Below are positions 43,789-53,455 of a stretch of DNA of 64,000 bases, in pieces. Position numbers and translations under genes: made by a program. The notes below the pieces were generated by a model. It had not been told where the DNA came from, searched no databases, and worked only from the letters and a program-made list of their open reading frames with translations. The stretch comes from Cohnella hashimotonis (GTDB taxonomy: Bacteria > Bacillota > Bacilli > Paenibacillales > Paenibacillaceae), in NCBI RefSeq assembly GCF_030014955.1, contig NZ_JAGRPV010000001.1, forward strand, positions 4,650,001 to 4,714,000. The letters are read 5' to 3'. Position 1 is the stretch's first letter; every line of letters begins with the position of its first letter.

Positions 43789-44637
43789 ATGATGAACGAA
43801 CGCTCCCGCAAGCGACTTCTGCAGATGTACCTTTCCAATTTGCAGGTCAACGTGACCGCGTTAGGGTTTAATCCGGTCTGGTCCGATTGGCGCGACATCG
43901 ATTATACGCCGGACTATAACAAGTTTTACTTGATTACGGACGGAGAAGGGTGGCTTAAGATCGGCGACCGGGAGCTCTATCCGAAGCCGGGCCAGCTGGC
44001 CCTCATGCCTGAAGGCGTCCGGCAATCGTACTCGGCCATTAACGACAAGCCATACACGAAATACTGGTGCCATTTTACGGCGAAGATCGGAACGATCAAC
44101 TTGTTCGACCTGATTCGTCTCCCCTGGATGATCGACGTGCAAGAAGAGGACGGCCTGCCTGCCGATCTCTTCAAAGAGATGCTCCGGCTCCACCGGGCCG
44201 ATACGCTGTCCTCGTCGCTGCATGTGAATGCCTGTATGCTCCGGCTCATCGGATACTTTCTCGACCGATCCGTTCCGGTCGACATCCAGCTCGCGCACGC
44301 CGAAACCTCCGATCTCCTCCGCGCCGTGCTGACCTACATCGACGATCATTTTCAGCGGAACATGACAGTGCAGGAGCTGGCGGATTTGACGCATATGCAT
44401 CCCAATTCCTTTATTCGACTGTTCAAAAAGCACCTCGGCACGACGCCGATCCAATATATCAACCGCAAACGAATCGACAGCGTAAAGCGGCTGCTCACCT
44501 CTACCGATCTCACGCTATCCGAGATCGGCGCGCGGACGGGCATTCCCGATACCTCCTATTTGTCCAAGCTGTTCAAGTCGACGACCGGTCTGTCCCCGAC
44601 GCATTATAAGATGCTCGCAGGGCGTAAGCTCGTTTGA
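43789..44637 (+). CDS. AraC-family regulator with cupin-like sensor, divergent from GH29
   Basis: The 282-residue protein has an N-terminal cupin-like domain (GWLKIGDRELYPKPGQLALMPEGVRQSY) and a C-terminal AraC domain (TVQELADLTHMHPNSFIRLFKKH; TLSEIGARTGIPDTSYLSKLFKS). ATG at 43789 follows AGGTG by six bases; a TTG five codons earlier is also in frame. It likely controls the divergent fucosidase gene and perhaps the MFS gene downstream. The effector is unknown. Confidence 0.87.
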   Translation: MMNERSRKRLLQMYLSNLQVNVTALGFNPVWSDWRDIDYTPDYNKFYLITDGEGWLKIGDRELYPKPGQLALMPEGVRQSYSAINDKPYTKYWCHFTAKIGTINLFDLIRLPWMIDVQEEDGLPADLFKEMLRLHRADTLSSSLHVNACMLRLIGYFLDRSVPVDIQLAHAETSDLLRAVLTYIDDHFQRNMTVQELADLTHMHPNSFIRLFKKHLGTTPIQYINRKRIDSVKRLLTSTDLTLSEIGARTGIPDTSYLSKLFKSTTGLSPTHYKMLAGRKLV

Positions 44638-44664
44638 GATTGGAGAGCGCGCCGCGCGAGAGGT

Positions 44665-45834
44665 TTACGTCGATTGCTTCATCGAGCGGCGCTCCATCCT
44701 GCGGAACAAAACCGCGAACACGACAATGCATCCGATCGCGAGCACAGCATTGTACAAGAACACGTTGCGCATTCCCCAGATCTCGCTCGCTTCTCCGCCC
44801 GCGTAGCTCCCGATCAAGCGGGCGATGCCCAGACAAAGCAGCGCATTTAGCGTCTGCCCGCTCGCTTTGAGTTCATCCGGCACTTCCCGGTTGATCACGG
44901 TAGCCATCGTGACGGATAATACGATAAAGATCAAGCCGTGCAGCACCTGCACCGGAATCGTCCAATAGGGATCATGGATGGCTGAGAACAAGTACCACCG
45001 CAGCGCCGCCGCGATGCCTGCGCCGAACAAGATGTAGTGGATGCGCACCCGCTGAAATATTTTCCCCGCCAGCAGCAGGAACGGCATCTCGCTCAGCGAC
45101 GACAGGACCATCGACCAGCCGAGCCAGGCGTTGCTGCCGCCCAATTCCTGAAAATATAAAGGAAAAAACGTATAGTAGTAGCCCAACGTGATATGAAGAA
45201 CGAAATTGACCGCCAAATAAAAGACGAGCTTGCGATTGCGAAACAAGATCCAAATTCGGATGCGACGTCCCTGCTTCTGATGGCCTGCGACCGATGGAAA
45301 GCGGAGGACGAACGCAAAAGACACGGCCATGACCATCGCGTAGACCGCAAACATCAGGTCTACCCGCTTCTCGGCAATCAAGCCGAACACGATCGACATG
45401 AGCGCGAATCCGAGCGTGCCCGCCAGCCGAATCCGGCCGAAGCCGCCCGCCCAGCGACGACGGTCCAACTCTTCAAGCGTGATCGCGTCGCTGAGGGCGA
45501 AGATCGAGGCCTGAAAAAATGTGAAAATGCTGATCATGCCTAGCAAATAGCCGAACCCGTCGGATAAAGGATACAGCAGCATGGCGCCTCCGCTCCCGGC
45601 GATCAGCAGCAGCAATATATGATTTTTGGTTTTGGCCCGGTCGCTGAGCGTTCCCCATACCGGCTGCGCAAATATGGCAACCAGCGGGCCGATGCCAAGC
45701 AGGATGCCGATCTGCGAGGCGTCAAAACCCGCATCGCGGAAGTAGAGCGGGATAAATGTGCCGTATACCGCGTTGCCCATATAAATGAAGAAATAAAACA
45801 GATAGAAATAGGAGAGTCGAACCGATGCTGTCAT
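44665..45834 (-). CDS. MFS transporter (MFS_1_like / LacY-NupG-HcaT type)
   Basis: The 389-residue protein has twelve predicted membrane helices. The loop after helix 2 carries the MFS motif WGTLSDRAKTKNH, and the N-terminal half (FIPLYFRDAGFDASQIGILLGIGPLVAIFAQPVWG) resembles the LacY/nucleoside/phenylpropionate symporter branch. It is a proton-coupled importer or exporter of a small molecule. It is convergent with the AraC regulator next to the fucosidase, so a sugar is possible. AAGGAAG precedes the ATG. Confidence 0.83.
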   Translation of the reverse strand: MTASVRLSYFYLFYFFIYMGNAVYGTFIPLYFRDAGFDASQIGILLGIGPLVAIFAQPVWGTLSDRAKTKNHILLLLIAGSGGAMLLYPLSDGFGYLLGMISIFTFFQASIFALSDAITLEELDRRRWAGGFGRIRLAGTLGFALMSIVFGLIAEKRVDLMFAVYAMVMAVSFAFVLRFPSVAGHQKQGRRIRIWILFRNRKLVFYLAVNFVLHITLGYYYTFFPLYFQELGGSNAWLGWSMVLSSLSEMPFLLLAGKIFQRVRIHYILFGAGIAAALRWYLFSAIHDPYWTIPVQVLHGLIFIVLSVTMATVINREVPDELKASGQTLNALLCLGIARLIGSYAGGEASEIWGMRNVFLYNAVLAIGCIVVFAVLFRRMERRSMKQST

Positions 45835-45968
45835 AAGTCGCTTCCTTTGCGGCAGGTTAAAAAAGTTGTTTCTAGCATAAGCCCTGCTGCCTGCAAGATC
45901 AACGCTGAATCTTGCAGACAGGCGGCGCGCGGCGCGAGCTCCCTCCCTCGTCGGTTTATCAACCTAGG

Positions 45969-46856
45969 TCATGCCCTTCCGAATACCTGCTGAGCAAAAT
46001 TGATCCATCCTTGCGCCGCATGGGACACATAGCCGTCCTTCTTCCATATGATCCCCAGATCCCAACGGATATCCGGCTCGATCAGGTGGATGACCTGAAC
46101 CATGCCCGGATCGAACTTCGCGCAGATCGTCTCCGGAAGCAACGATATCCCTTCGCCTGCGCATACCAGCTCATAGATGAAATCCCACTGCGTACTTTCG
46201 TAGGCAACCTTCGGCTCGAACCCTTCGCGGACGCAAGCTTCCTTCACCCGATCATGCAGGTTGAATTCCTGGTGGAAGAGAATGAACGATTCGTCCCGAA
46301 GATCGGTAAGCAGCACCTGCTCCCTCCCCGATAATTTATGCGACAGGGGAACAACCAGATTCAAATGTCTCTCCACAACAGGCACGATCTCGAACAGCCT
46401 CTCGTCAACCGGCAGCACGACCACTCCCAAATCTATCGCGCCCTCCAGCAGCAGCTGTTCGATCCTCTTGCCTCCCTCCTCGACAAGCTGAATGCGGATG
46501 TCCGGGTACAGCTGATGGAAATCGGAGATCACCTTGGGGAAAAAGCTTGCCCCGATTACAGGCGGAAGTCCCAAGGTGAATTGCCCCGTCCTCATCTCTG
46601 TCAAATCCGCTACCGCCGACAGCAGGTTCTGCATCGCATTCAATATCGTCTGGGCATGCGTCTGCACCACCTTCCCCGCTTCCGTTAACACGACTTTCCG
46701 CGTGGAGCGGTTGAGCAGCACGACGCCCAGCTCCTCCTCCAGGTTTTTCACCATTTTGCTCAGCGTAGGCTGAGAGAGATGAATAGATTCGCTAGCCTTA
46801 GAGAAGCTGGCATGACTAGCCACCGCCATAAAATAGCTTAATTGCCGTAAATCCAT
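45969..46856 (-). CDS. LysR-family regulator of the ketone-body operon
   Basis: The 295-residue protein has an N-terminal winged helix (MDLRQLSYFMAVASHASFSKASESIHLSQPTLSKMVKNLEEE in two parts) and a C-terminal periplasmic-binding-like effector domain. GAGGTGAG lies before the start. It is divergent from the hydroxyacyl-CoA dehydrogenase gene with a 138-base gap holding repeated CTATATAT blocks, so it most likely controls that operon in response to a short-chain acid or CoA ester. That link is contextual. Confidence 0.9.
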   Translation of the reverse strand: MDLRQLSYFMAVASHASFSKASESIHLSQPTLSKMVKNLEEELGVVLLNRSTRKVVLTEAGKVVQTHAQTILNAMQNLLSAVADLTEMRTGQFTLGLPPVIGASFFPKVISDFHQLYPDIRIQLVEEGGKRIEQLLLEGAIDLGVVVLPVDERLFEIVPVVERHLNLVVPLSHKLSGREQVLLTDLRDESFILFHQEFNLHDRVKEACVREGFEPKVAYESTQWDFIYELVCAGEGISLLPETICAKFDPGMVQVIHLIEPDIRWDLGIIWKKDGYVSHAAQGWINFAQQVFGRA

Positions 46857-46869
46857 GGCTTTCTCACCT

Positions 46870-46909
46870 CTATATATAGATAAAATGCATATATTATATT
46901 CTATATATG
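46870..46909. promoter_or_regulatory. Candidate LysR operator region
   Basis: Two CTATATAT blocks (46870-46877 and 46901-46908) lie in the divergent gap between the LysR gene and its probable target. The stretch is also AT-rich promoter DNA, so the specificity is unsure. Confidence 0.35.
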
Positions 46910-46994
46910 TATTTTACCCATAAAAATATCGGTTGTAAAATAAGAATATATGACCTGCATCATACGGTCTTGGCGTTCGACGAGGAGGCCTTTC

Positions 46995-47912
46995 ATGATC
47001 AAGAACATCGCTGTCCTGGGAGCCGGCACAATGGGGGTCGGGATCGCCCATCTGTTCGCCAACCACGGTTTCGCCGTATCCTTGTATGAACCGAATGATG
47101 CTTTGCTGCCTTCCACCAGGGAGAAGCTTCTCTCCATGGAGAGAACCGATGAACATTGCGCAGTCCTCTTATTCAGCGAACTTGAGAAAGCGGTTACAGA
47201 AGCCGACCTGATCGTGGAAGCCGTTCCTGAGCAGCTCACGATCAAGCGGGACGTGTACGGTCGATTGGCGCGGCTCATTAAGGAACAGACCATCGTTGCC
47301 TCCAACACCTCCACCTTCGCGCTCGAAACGCTGGCGGAGGGGCAGCCGTTCGCCAACAGGATGGTTATCGCCCATTTTTTCAACCCGGCGCATCTTATTC
47401 CCCTGGTCGAGATCCTGGGATTGCCTGCAACCTCTCCTGCGGACATGGAGGAAATCGTTGAGCTGATGCGCGCATGCGGGAAGGCCCCGGTCGTACTTAA
47501 CAAGGACATTCCCGGATTTATAGCCAATCGCTTGCAAGCGGCATTGATGAGGGAAGCATGCTACCTGCTGGAGAACGGAGTTGCCGACATCGAACAGATC
47601 GATACGGCCGTCAAAGAAGGGCTCGGTATGCGTTGGGCATTCAAGGGGCCGTTCGAGATTGCGGATTTGGGCGGGCTCGATATTTGGTCCAAGGTAACCG
47701 GGCATCTCTTCCCCAAGCTCGGCGTGAGCACGGATGAACCGGAATCCATTTTGACGAGAATCGCAGAAGACCATCTCGGCGTCAAAAGCGGTAAAGGTTA
47801 CTACAGCTACGAGGATCCTGTTGGAACGGCTGAGGAACTGCAAAGCAATCTGCAAAAGCTGGTCTCGTTAAAAACGAAAATACGGAGGGATCTTCCCAGT
47901 GACTACGAATAA
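46995..47912 (+). CDS. 3-hydroxybutyryl-CoA dehydrogenase
   Basis: This 305-residue NAD-dependent enzyme oxidises 3-hydroxybutyryl-CoA to acetoacetyl-CoA. The dinucleotide site is [36 protein letters not shown] holds the catalytic His, and the C-terminal domain has [22 protein letters not shown] and GKGYYSY. ATG at 46995 follows GGAGG; an upstream in-frame start lacks a ribosome site. It is the first gene of a five-gene operon and overlaps the thiolase by 14 bases. Confidence 0.9.
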   Translation: MIKNIAVLGAGTMGVGIAHLFANHGFAVSLYEPNDALLPSTREKLLSMERTDEHCAVLLFSELEKAVTEADLIVEAVPEQLTIKRDVYGRLARLIKEQTIVASNTSTFALETLAEGQPFANRMVIAHFFNPAHLIPLVEILGLPATSPADMEEIVELMRACGKAPVVLNKDIPGFIANRLQAALMREACYLLENGVADIEQIDTAVKEGLGMRWAFKGPFEIADLGGLDIWSKVTGHLFPKLGVSTDEPESILTRIAEDHLGVKSGKGYYSYEDPVGTAEELQSNLQKLVSLKTKIRRDLPSDYE

Positions 47913-49086
47913 CGTGGTGATTGCAAGCGCTGTCCGGACACCGGTCGGTAACTTCAACGGGATGTTCAAGGACGTTGCGGCCGTCACGCTGGGAGCCATC
48001 GCCATTGCCGAAGCGATCCGCCGTGCGGGGATTGACCCCGCGCAAGTCGATGAAGTCATCATGGGCAATGTCCTGCAGGCAGGACTGGGCCAGAATCCGG
48101 CCCGCCAAGCCGCGTTAACCGCCGGATTACCCGTGGAATGCGCCGCGATGACGATCAACAAAGTGTGCGGCTCGGGAATGAAGGCGGTCAGCTTGGCTTA
48201 TAACGCCATTATTTGCGGTGACAGTGACATCGTCGTAGCCGGCGGCATGGAGAATATGAGCCTGGCTCCGTATCTGCTGCCAAACGCCCGCTCCGGTTAC
48301 CGGATGGGAGATCAGACCGTTACTGACTCGATGATCCGGGATGGGCTCTGGTGCGCAACGAACGACTACCATATGGGGATCACCGCCGAGAATATTTGCG
48401 AAAAATATGGATTTAAGCGGGAAGAGCTTGACCGGTTTGCGGTGGACAGCCAGAGGAAAGCCTCTGAAGCCGTCGCAGCCGGACGGTTCACCGACGAAAT
48501 CGTCAGCGTGGACATTCCGCAGAAAAAAGGCGCTTCGCTGACCGTGGCCGCGGATGAGTACCCGCGCCCGGACACGACGCTAGAAGCGCTTGCCAAGCTG
48601 CGTCCGGCATTCAAGCCAGACGGAATCGTTACGGCCGGCAACTCTTCCGGAATCAACGACGGCGCAGCGGCGTTAGTCCTTATGTCCGAACGCACGGCCG
48701 CGGCTCTTGGTGTGAAACCTCTCGCCATCGTTCGCTCTCACGCTTCTGCGGGCGTCGATCCCGCCATGATGGGAATCGGTCCGGTTCCCGCTTCGCAGCG
48801 CGCTCTCGAGAAAGCCTGCCTAAGCATGGCCGATATCAGCCTGCTTGAGGTGAACGAAGCATTCGCCGCGCAGTCTTTGGCTTACACTAGGCACTTCAAT
48901 GTTGATCCGGGGATCTTTAACGTCAACGGCGGAGCCATCGCCTTGGGTCATCCGATCGGCGCGAGCGGAGCCCGCGTGCTAGTTACGATGCTTTACGAGT
49001 TAAGGCGCCGCGGTTCCCGATACGGGTTAGCCTCGCTCTGTATCGGCGGCGGTCAAGGAATTGCGACCGTTGTCGAGGGAATTTAA
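47899..49086 (+). CDS. Acetyl-CoA acetyltransferase (thiolase)
   Basis: The 395-residue enzyme splits acetoacetyl-CoA into two acetyl-CoA, or runs in reverse. The active-site Cys is in [11 protein letters not shown], the His in [13 protein letters not shown], and the second Cys in CIGGGQG. The length is normal for the family. It starts with GTG after GGAGGGA inside the end of the dehydrogenase gene, so translation is probably coupled. Confidence 0.94.
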   Translation: MTTNNVVIASAVRTPVGNFNGMFKDVAAVTLGAIAIAEAIRRAGIDPAQVDEVIMGNVLQAGLGQNPARQAALTAGLPVECAAMTINKVCGSGMKAVSLAYNAIICGDSDIVVAGGMENMSLAPYLLPNARSGYRMGDQTVTDSMIRDGLWCATNDYHMGITAENICEKYGFKREELDRFAVDSQRKASEAVAAGRFTDEIVSVDIPQKKGASLTVAADEYPRPDTTLEALAKLRPAFKPDGIVTAGNSSGINDGAAALVLMSERTAAALGVKPLAIVRSHASAGVDPAMMGIGPVPASQRALEKACLSMADISLLEVNEAFAAQSLAYTRHFNVDPGIFNVNGGAIALGHPIGASGARVLVTMLYELRRRGSRYGLASLCIGGGQGIATVVEGI

Positions 49087-49111
49087 CGATGCAAAGGGAG
49101 ACGATTGCGCT

Positions 49112-49798
49112 ATGAAACAAATATTGCTTTCCTTTCAAGATGCCGTCAGCCGCATTCCGGATGGCGCGACGCTCATGGTCGGGGGCTTCGGCTTGGTGGG
49201 CATTCCGGAGCAGTTGCTTGTCGCGCTGGCTGACTGCGGCACCCGTAACTTAACCGTGATTTCCAATAATTGCGGGGTCGATGATTGGGGACTGGGATTG
49301 CTCCTCCGCAACAAGCAGATTAAGCGGATCATCGCCTCCTATGTCGGTGAGAACAAAGAGTTCGAGCGTCAGGTATTAAGCGGTGAAATTGAGGCCGAAC
49401 TTGTGCCGCAAGGCACGCTTGCCGAGAGAATTAGAGCGGGAGGTGCCGGCATCCCGGCATTCTACACGCCTGCCGGCGTCGGAACTCCGCTAGCCGATGG
49501 ACGCGAAACCCGCGTCTTCGGCGGTAAGGAATATATTCTTGAGCATGCTTTAACCGCTGATTTCAGCCTCGTTCGTGCGGCCCGGGCAGATCGGATGGGA
49601 AATCTCATCTATAACAAGACGGCCCGCAACTTCAATCCGATGATGGCGACCGCAGGCAAGGTCACGATCGCGGAGGTGGAGCAGTTGTTTGAAACGGGCG
49701 ATCTGGATCCGGAATCCATTGACACACCGGGCATTTACGTACAGCAAATCATTGCAGGAAAACAAGAGAAGCGAATAGAGCGGCTAACGACACGTTGA
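49112..49798 (+). CDS. scoA: 3-oxoacid CoA-transferase subunit A
   Basis: The 228-residue alpha subunit of a succinyl-CoA:3-ketoacid CoA-transferase would activate acetoacetate to acetoacetyl-CoA. The family pattern is clear: [63 protein letters not shown] at 49112 is preferred over an in-frame upstream start that overlaps the thiolase. It lies 24 bases ahead of subunit B. Confidence 0.92.
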   Translation: MKQILLSFQDAVSRIPDGATLMVGGFGLVGIPEQLLVALADCGTRNLTVISNNCGVDDWGLGLLLRNKQIKRIIASYVGENKEFERQVLSGEIEAELVPQGTLAERIRAGGAGIPAFYTPAGVGTPLADGRETRVFGGKEYILEHALTADFSLVRAARADRMGNLIYNKTARNFNPMMATAGKVTIAEVEQLFETGDLDPESIDTPGIYVQQIIAGKQEKRIERLTTR

Positions 49799-49822
49799 TT
49801 GGCCAAGGAGGAGAACTGAGCG

Positions 49823-50488
49823 TTGAGCGAACCTATGTCCATTCGCGAACGAATTGCCAGGCGTGCGGAAAAGGAACTTCATGACGGTTATTATGTCAAT
49901 CTGGGAATCGGCATCCCCACCCTGGTTGCCAATTATATCTCGCCGGACAAACAAGTCGTGCTGCAGTCCGAGAACGGTCTACTCGGCATCGGCCCCTATC
50001 CGTCGCCGGACCGCGTCGATCCCGACTTGATTAATGCCGGCAAAGAGACCGTCACCGCTATAACGGGCGCAGCTTATTTCAGCAGTGCCGATTCGTTCGC
50101 CATGATACGAGGCGGACATATCGATCTGGCTATTCTGGGCGGCATGGAAGTGTCCGCTGCCGGAGATCTGGCCAATTGGACGATTCCCGGCAAGATGGTC
50201 AAGGGCATGGGAGGAGCCATGGACCTGGTACACGGCGCGAAGAGAATCGTAGTCATTATGGACCACGTCAACAAGGCAGGTCAGCCCAAGATCCTTAACA
50301 ATTGCAGCCTCCCCTTGACCGGCAAGCAAATTGTGAATCGGATCATTACAGACCGGGCGGTTATTGATGTTACGCCAGAAGGCCTGCTTCTGGTTGAGGT
50401 CGCCGAAGGCTTCACGATCGAGGATATCCGCGGCGCAACGGAGCCGCCGCTTCTGCTGTCCGAAACGCTGCAGATGAATGCCTATTAG
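49823..50488 (+). CDS. scoB: 3-oxoacid CoA-transferase subunit B
   Basis: The 221-residue beta subunit has the catalytic glutamate in [12 protein letters not shown] and the typical [16 protein letters not shown] and [15 protein letters not shown] segments. The start is TTG with GGAGGAG nine bases upstream; an in-frame ATG lies four codons on. It pairs with subunit A. Confidence 0.93.
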   Translation: MSEPMSIRERIARRAEKELHDGYYVNLGIGIPTLVANYISPDKQVVLQSENGLLGIGPYPSPDRVDPDLINAGKETVTAITGAAYFSSADSFAMIRGGHIDLAILGGMEVSAAGDLANWTIPGKMVKGMGGAMDLVHGAKRIVVIMDHVNKAGQPKILNNCSLPLTGKQIVNRIITDRAVIDVTPEGLLLVEVAEGFTIEDIRGATEPPLLLSETLQMNAY

Positions 50489-50509
50489 TGAGCTGGTTTA
50501 ACTACTTCC

Positions 50510-51304
50510 GTGGAAAAGGTGAGGACCATTTACACGAATCGCGTTGTTATCGTCACCGGTGCCGCCCAAGGTATCGGACTGAATATTGCCGAGAGCTTTG
50601 CCCGGCAAGGCGCAACGGTCGTTTTGTCGGATCGCAACGGCCCTGTACTTGAAGCTGCCGTACGGGATTTAGCCGAGTCCGGCTGCAGAGCGGTTGCTAT
50701 TCAAGCGGACATGACGGTGGAGAAGGACATCGTCGGACTCATCGAACAAACGGCATCCCGGCATGGCCGATTGGACATTCTTGTCAATAATGCTGGCATG
50801 CAGCACGTCGCGCCGATCGAGGATTTTCCGACAGAGAAGTTTGAGCTCATGATCAAGATTATGCTGACCGCACCCTTCATCGCCATCAAACACGCCCTCC
50901 CCCTTATGAAGCAACAGAACTACGGACGCATACTCAATATTGCATCGATTAACGGAATCGTCGGTTTCCCGGGCAAAGCTGCCTACAATAGCGCCAAGCA
51001 TGGGGTCATCGGCTTAACCAAAGTCGCGGCATTGGAAGCAGCCCCGTTCGACATTACGGTTAACGCGTTATGTCCAGGTTATGTCGATACGCCTTTGGTT
51101 CGTGGACAGCTGCAAGATTTGGCCGTTGCTCGCAGCATACCCGTGGAGAAAGTGCTGGAAGAAGTCATTTTCCCGCTTGTTCCGCAGCGCCGATTCCTGG
51201 AAGTGGGCGAGATTGCGGATTACGCCCTGTTCCTCGCAAGCGAGAAAGCCAAGGGCGTTACCGGTCAGGCCGTGTTGCTGGATGGGGGCTATACGGCGCA
51301 ATAG
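50510..51304 (+). CDS. 3-hydroxybutyrate dehydrogenase (SDR)
   Basis: The 264-residue SDR would oxidise 3-hydroxybutyrate to acetoacetate with NAD. It has the cofactor motif VTGAAQGIG, NNAGMQHVAPIEDFP (typical of hydroxybutyrate dehydrogenases), a catalytic Ser in IASINGIVG, the YNSAK motif and CPGYVDTPLV. The start is uncertain: GTG at 50510 or 50519 lacks a clear ribosome site, while AAGGTGAGG lies just ahead of an unusual ATT. It ends the operon, which together takes hydroxybutyrate to acetyl-CoA. Confidence 0.9.
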   Translation: MEKVRTIYTNRVVIVTGAAQGIGLNIAESFARQGATVVLSDRNGPVLEAAVRDLAESGCRAVAIQADMTVEKDIVGLIEQTASRHGRLDILVNNAGMQHVAPIEDFPTEKFELMIKIMLTAPFIAIKHALPLMKQQNYGRILNIASINGIVGFPGKAAYNSAKHGVIGLTKVAALEAAPFDITVNALCPGYVDTPLVRGQLQDLAVARSIPVEKVLEEVIFPLVPQRRFLEVGEIADYALFLASEKAKGVTGQAVLLDGGYTAQ

Positions 51305-51335
51305 CGATTGAGGACAGCCTAGCGGCCACGCATTA

Positions 51336-51371
51336 TAAAAACAAAGAATCCCTTGCTGCGCAAGGGATTCT
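51336..51371 (-). terminator. Intrinsic terminator after the SDR gene
   Basis: GAATCCCTTG (51346-51355) and CAAGGGATTC (51361-51370) form a ten-pair stem. The minus strand continues TTTGTTTTT. It lies between the convergent dehydrogenase genes. Confidence 0.75.
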
Positions 51372-51414
51372 CACTGGTCGATCTATTGCAGCTCCCGCTC
51401 GTCTAAAACCACCG

Positions 51415-52185
51415 TTAAATATTAAATCCGCCGGTAATATGAATATCCGTCCCCGTGACTTGCGAAGACTCGTCCGCCAGCAGATAGATGACGCCGTAGG
51501 CCATATCTTCCACGGTTTGAAGCCGTCCGCTCGGCACTTGAGACTTTCCCAGGGCTTCAAGGTCCTGTGCATCGATTCCGTCCTTTTCTACTCTGGCGAC
51601 CTCGCCTTCCGTAGCCACCCATCCCACCGTCACCCAGTTCGACCGGATTTTTTGCGCCGCATAATTTCTGGCGATATGCTTGCTGAGCGTATGCATGGCG
51701 CCTTTGGCGCACCCGTAGGCAGCCAAGTCGTCAATTCCCCCGAACCCGTGGGTAGAGCCCATATGGACGATCGACCCTCCGCCCGACTCCAGCATATGTT
51801 CGATCGCGAACCTGGAGCAGAAAAAAGCGCTTTTCATGTTCACGTCGAACACCTGGTCATACAGCGCATCGTCCGTCTCCAGCAGCGTCGCCCGGGGAAA
51901 CCAACCGGCATTATTGACAAGCCCGTCTATCCTTCCGAATCGGTTGACTGTGCGCTCGATGAACATCCGGCATGTCGCAGATTCCGCGATATTGCCCTGA
52001 ACGAAGCAGATTCGATCGCCGTACTCGGCCGACAGGCGCGAAGCCAGTTCTTCGCCTTCAGAAGCGCTCCTTCCGCCGAACGCCACCTTTGCGCCTTCCC
52101 GAACCGCCATCTCTACGATCCCTCTGCCGATCCCCTTCGTACCGCCGGTGACGGCGATCACCTTGTCTTTCAGCCGTCCTTCCAT
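51415..52185 (-). CDS. SDR-family oxidoreductase of unknown substrate
   Basis: The 256-residue protein has the SDR cofactor motif VTGGTKGIGRG, NNAGW, catalytic Ser in MGSTHGFGG and YGCAK as the Tyr-Lys pair. ATG at 52185 has GGAG eight bases upstream; a TTG two codons earlier is also open. Its terminator is shared with the 3' side of the ketone-body operon. A sugar dehydrogenase role is possible but unproven. Confidence 0.85.
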   Translation of the reverse strand: MEGRLKDKVIAVTGGTKGIGRGIVEMAVREGAKVAFGGRSASEGEELASRLSAEYGDRICFVQGNIAESATCRMFIERTVNRFGRIDGLVNNAGWFPRATLLETDDALYDQVFDVNMKSAFFCSRFAIEHMLESGGGSIVHMGSTHGFGGIDDLAAYGCAKGAMHTLSKHIARNYAAQKIRSNWVTVGWVATEGEVARVEKDGIDAQDLEALGKSQVPSGRLQTVEDMAYGVIYLLADESSQVTGTDIHITGGFNI

Positions 52186-52243
52186 TTCCAACGCTCCTCT
52201 CTTATCGGGCCAAATATCCCCCGTCGACTGGCCGTCGATCGCT

Positions 52244-52273
52244 AAAAAGATGCCGGCGCTCTACGCCGGCATC
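52244..52273 (-). terminator. Intrinsic terminator at the end of locus C
   Basis: GATGCCGGCG (52249-52258) and CGCCGGCATC (52264-52273) make a ten-pair stem with a five-base loop, and TTTTT follows on the minus strand. It ends the transcript of the CBM-only gene. Confidence 0.85.
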
Positions 52274-52281
52274 CAGAACCG

Positions 52282-53430
52282 CTATCCGTCCCAAACGGTA
52301 AAATCGTCGTACCGCGCATCTGCGAATCGGCTGTCCAAGCCGGCCTTGCCGGCCGCGAGCTTGTTGTCCGTCGCGGACACCTCCAGGGTGCCGTTCACGT
52401 AAAGCTTGAGCGAGGTGCCCTGAACGACGGCTTTGAACGTATACCATTCGCCGGTCTGGAGCGTATACGCCTTGCTGCCCAATCCGGTATTGGCGCCGGC
52501 TACCCGCCGGTAGATGGTCAAGCTGCCGCTTTTGTAGCCGAGAAAATAATAGTTGTCCTTGTCGGCAAATCGGAGGCGAATGCCCGCATTCGGCGAATTG
52601 GTGGAAGACCAGCCGTTCACCTTCACGCGCGTCTCTACGGTGTAATCGGTCCAGGAGGCGCTGCCGACGGCGGAAGAGTTGTCGAAGGTCGTACCGGAAT
52701 TGTAGACGCGGCTCCCGTCATTAACGACATTCCAGGTACCCGTGACGACCGCCCAGTCGCCGGCTCCGCTCTCGAAGTTCGAGAAGTGCAAGTAATTCGG
52801 CGTCGTCATCGTGACCGGCGCGCTGGCCGCGGACACGTTGCCGCTGTCATCGTAAGCCGCTACGGTATACGCATAGGATGTCGAGGAAACGACGCTCGTA
52901 TCCGTATATTGGGTCCCGCTTACGACTGCGACCTGTACGTTATCCCTGTACACCTTGTACCCTGCCATTTTTCGATCGTCCGTAGACGCCGCCCACGTCA
53001 GCCTGACCGACTTCCCCTGCAGCGCTGCGGCGACGCTGCCCGGCACGGACGGCGGCGTCACGTCCGGGGCGAGCGTCGTCACACAGGCGCCGCTGCCGCC
53101 GGAATCGTTGTTCGCGGCGTCGTAGGCAAGCACGTAATAATAGCCGTCGGCGGATGCGGGCACGCCCGAATCCGTATATGTCGTCGCGGAAGTCGTACCG
53201 ATCTGCGAGCAGTCTCTGAACACGGCGTAATGGTCGACGCCGGTGTCGTCTTCGGATGCGTTCCAGCCGAGTTCTACGGTACCGGCAGCCATCTCGTAGG
53301 CGGTCAGTCCGGAGGGCGCGGTCGGCGCGGTCGCGTCCGAAGCGCTTGCCTGAGCGGATATCAGCATCGCGGCGACGAGGCCCAGCACGAGCGCCTTATA
53401 GGTCGTTTTGCCGCGGGATCTTGTCTTCAT
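52282..53430 (-). CDS. Secreted CBM-only protein (two FN3 plus LamG-like module), locus C
   Basis: The 382-residue product has a signal peptide (ALVLGLVAAMLISAQASA), two fibronectin type III domains and a C-terminal LamG/DUF1080-like beta-sandwich ([31 protein letters not shown]). No catalytic domain is seen. The whole mature part is homologous to the C-terminal 380 residues of the neighbouring lyase-like protein, with high DNA similarity as well. It could be a free glycan-binding protein or a duplicated fragment. A GTG four codons upstream is also open. Confidence 0.85.
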   Translation of the reverse strand: MKTRSRGKTTYKALVLGLVAAMLISAQASASDATAPTAPSGLTAYEMAAGTVELGWNASEDDTGVDHYAVFRDCSQIGTTSATTYTDSGVPASADGYYYVLAYDAANNDSGGSGACVTTLAPDVTPPSVPGSVAAALQGKSVRLTWAASTDDRKMAGYKVYRDNVQVAVVSGTQYTDTSVVSSTSYAYTVAAYDDSGNVSAASAPVTMTTPNYLHFSNFESGAGDWAVVTGTWNVVNDGSRVYNSGTTFDNSSAVGSASWTDYTVETRVKVNGWSSTNSPNAGIRLRFADKDNYYFLGYKSGSLTIYRRVAGANTGLGSKAYTLQTGEWYTFKAVVQGTSLKLYVNGTLEVSATDNKLAAGKAGLDSRFADARYDDFTVWDG

Positions 53431-53455
53431 GCCTGCAAGCACATCCTTTCTCTCC

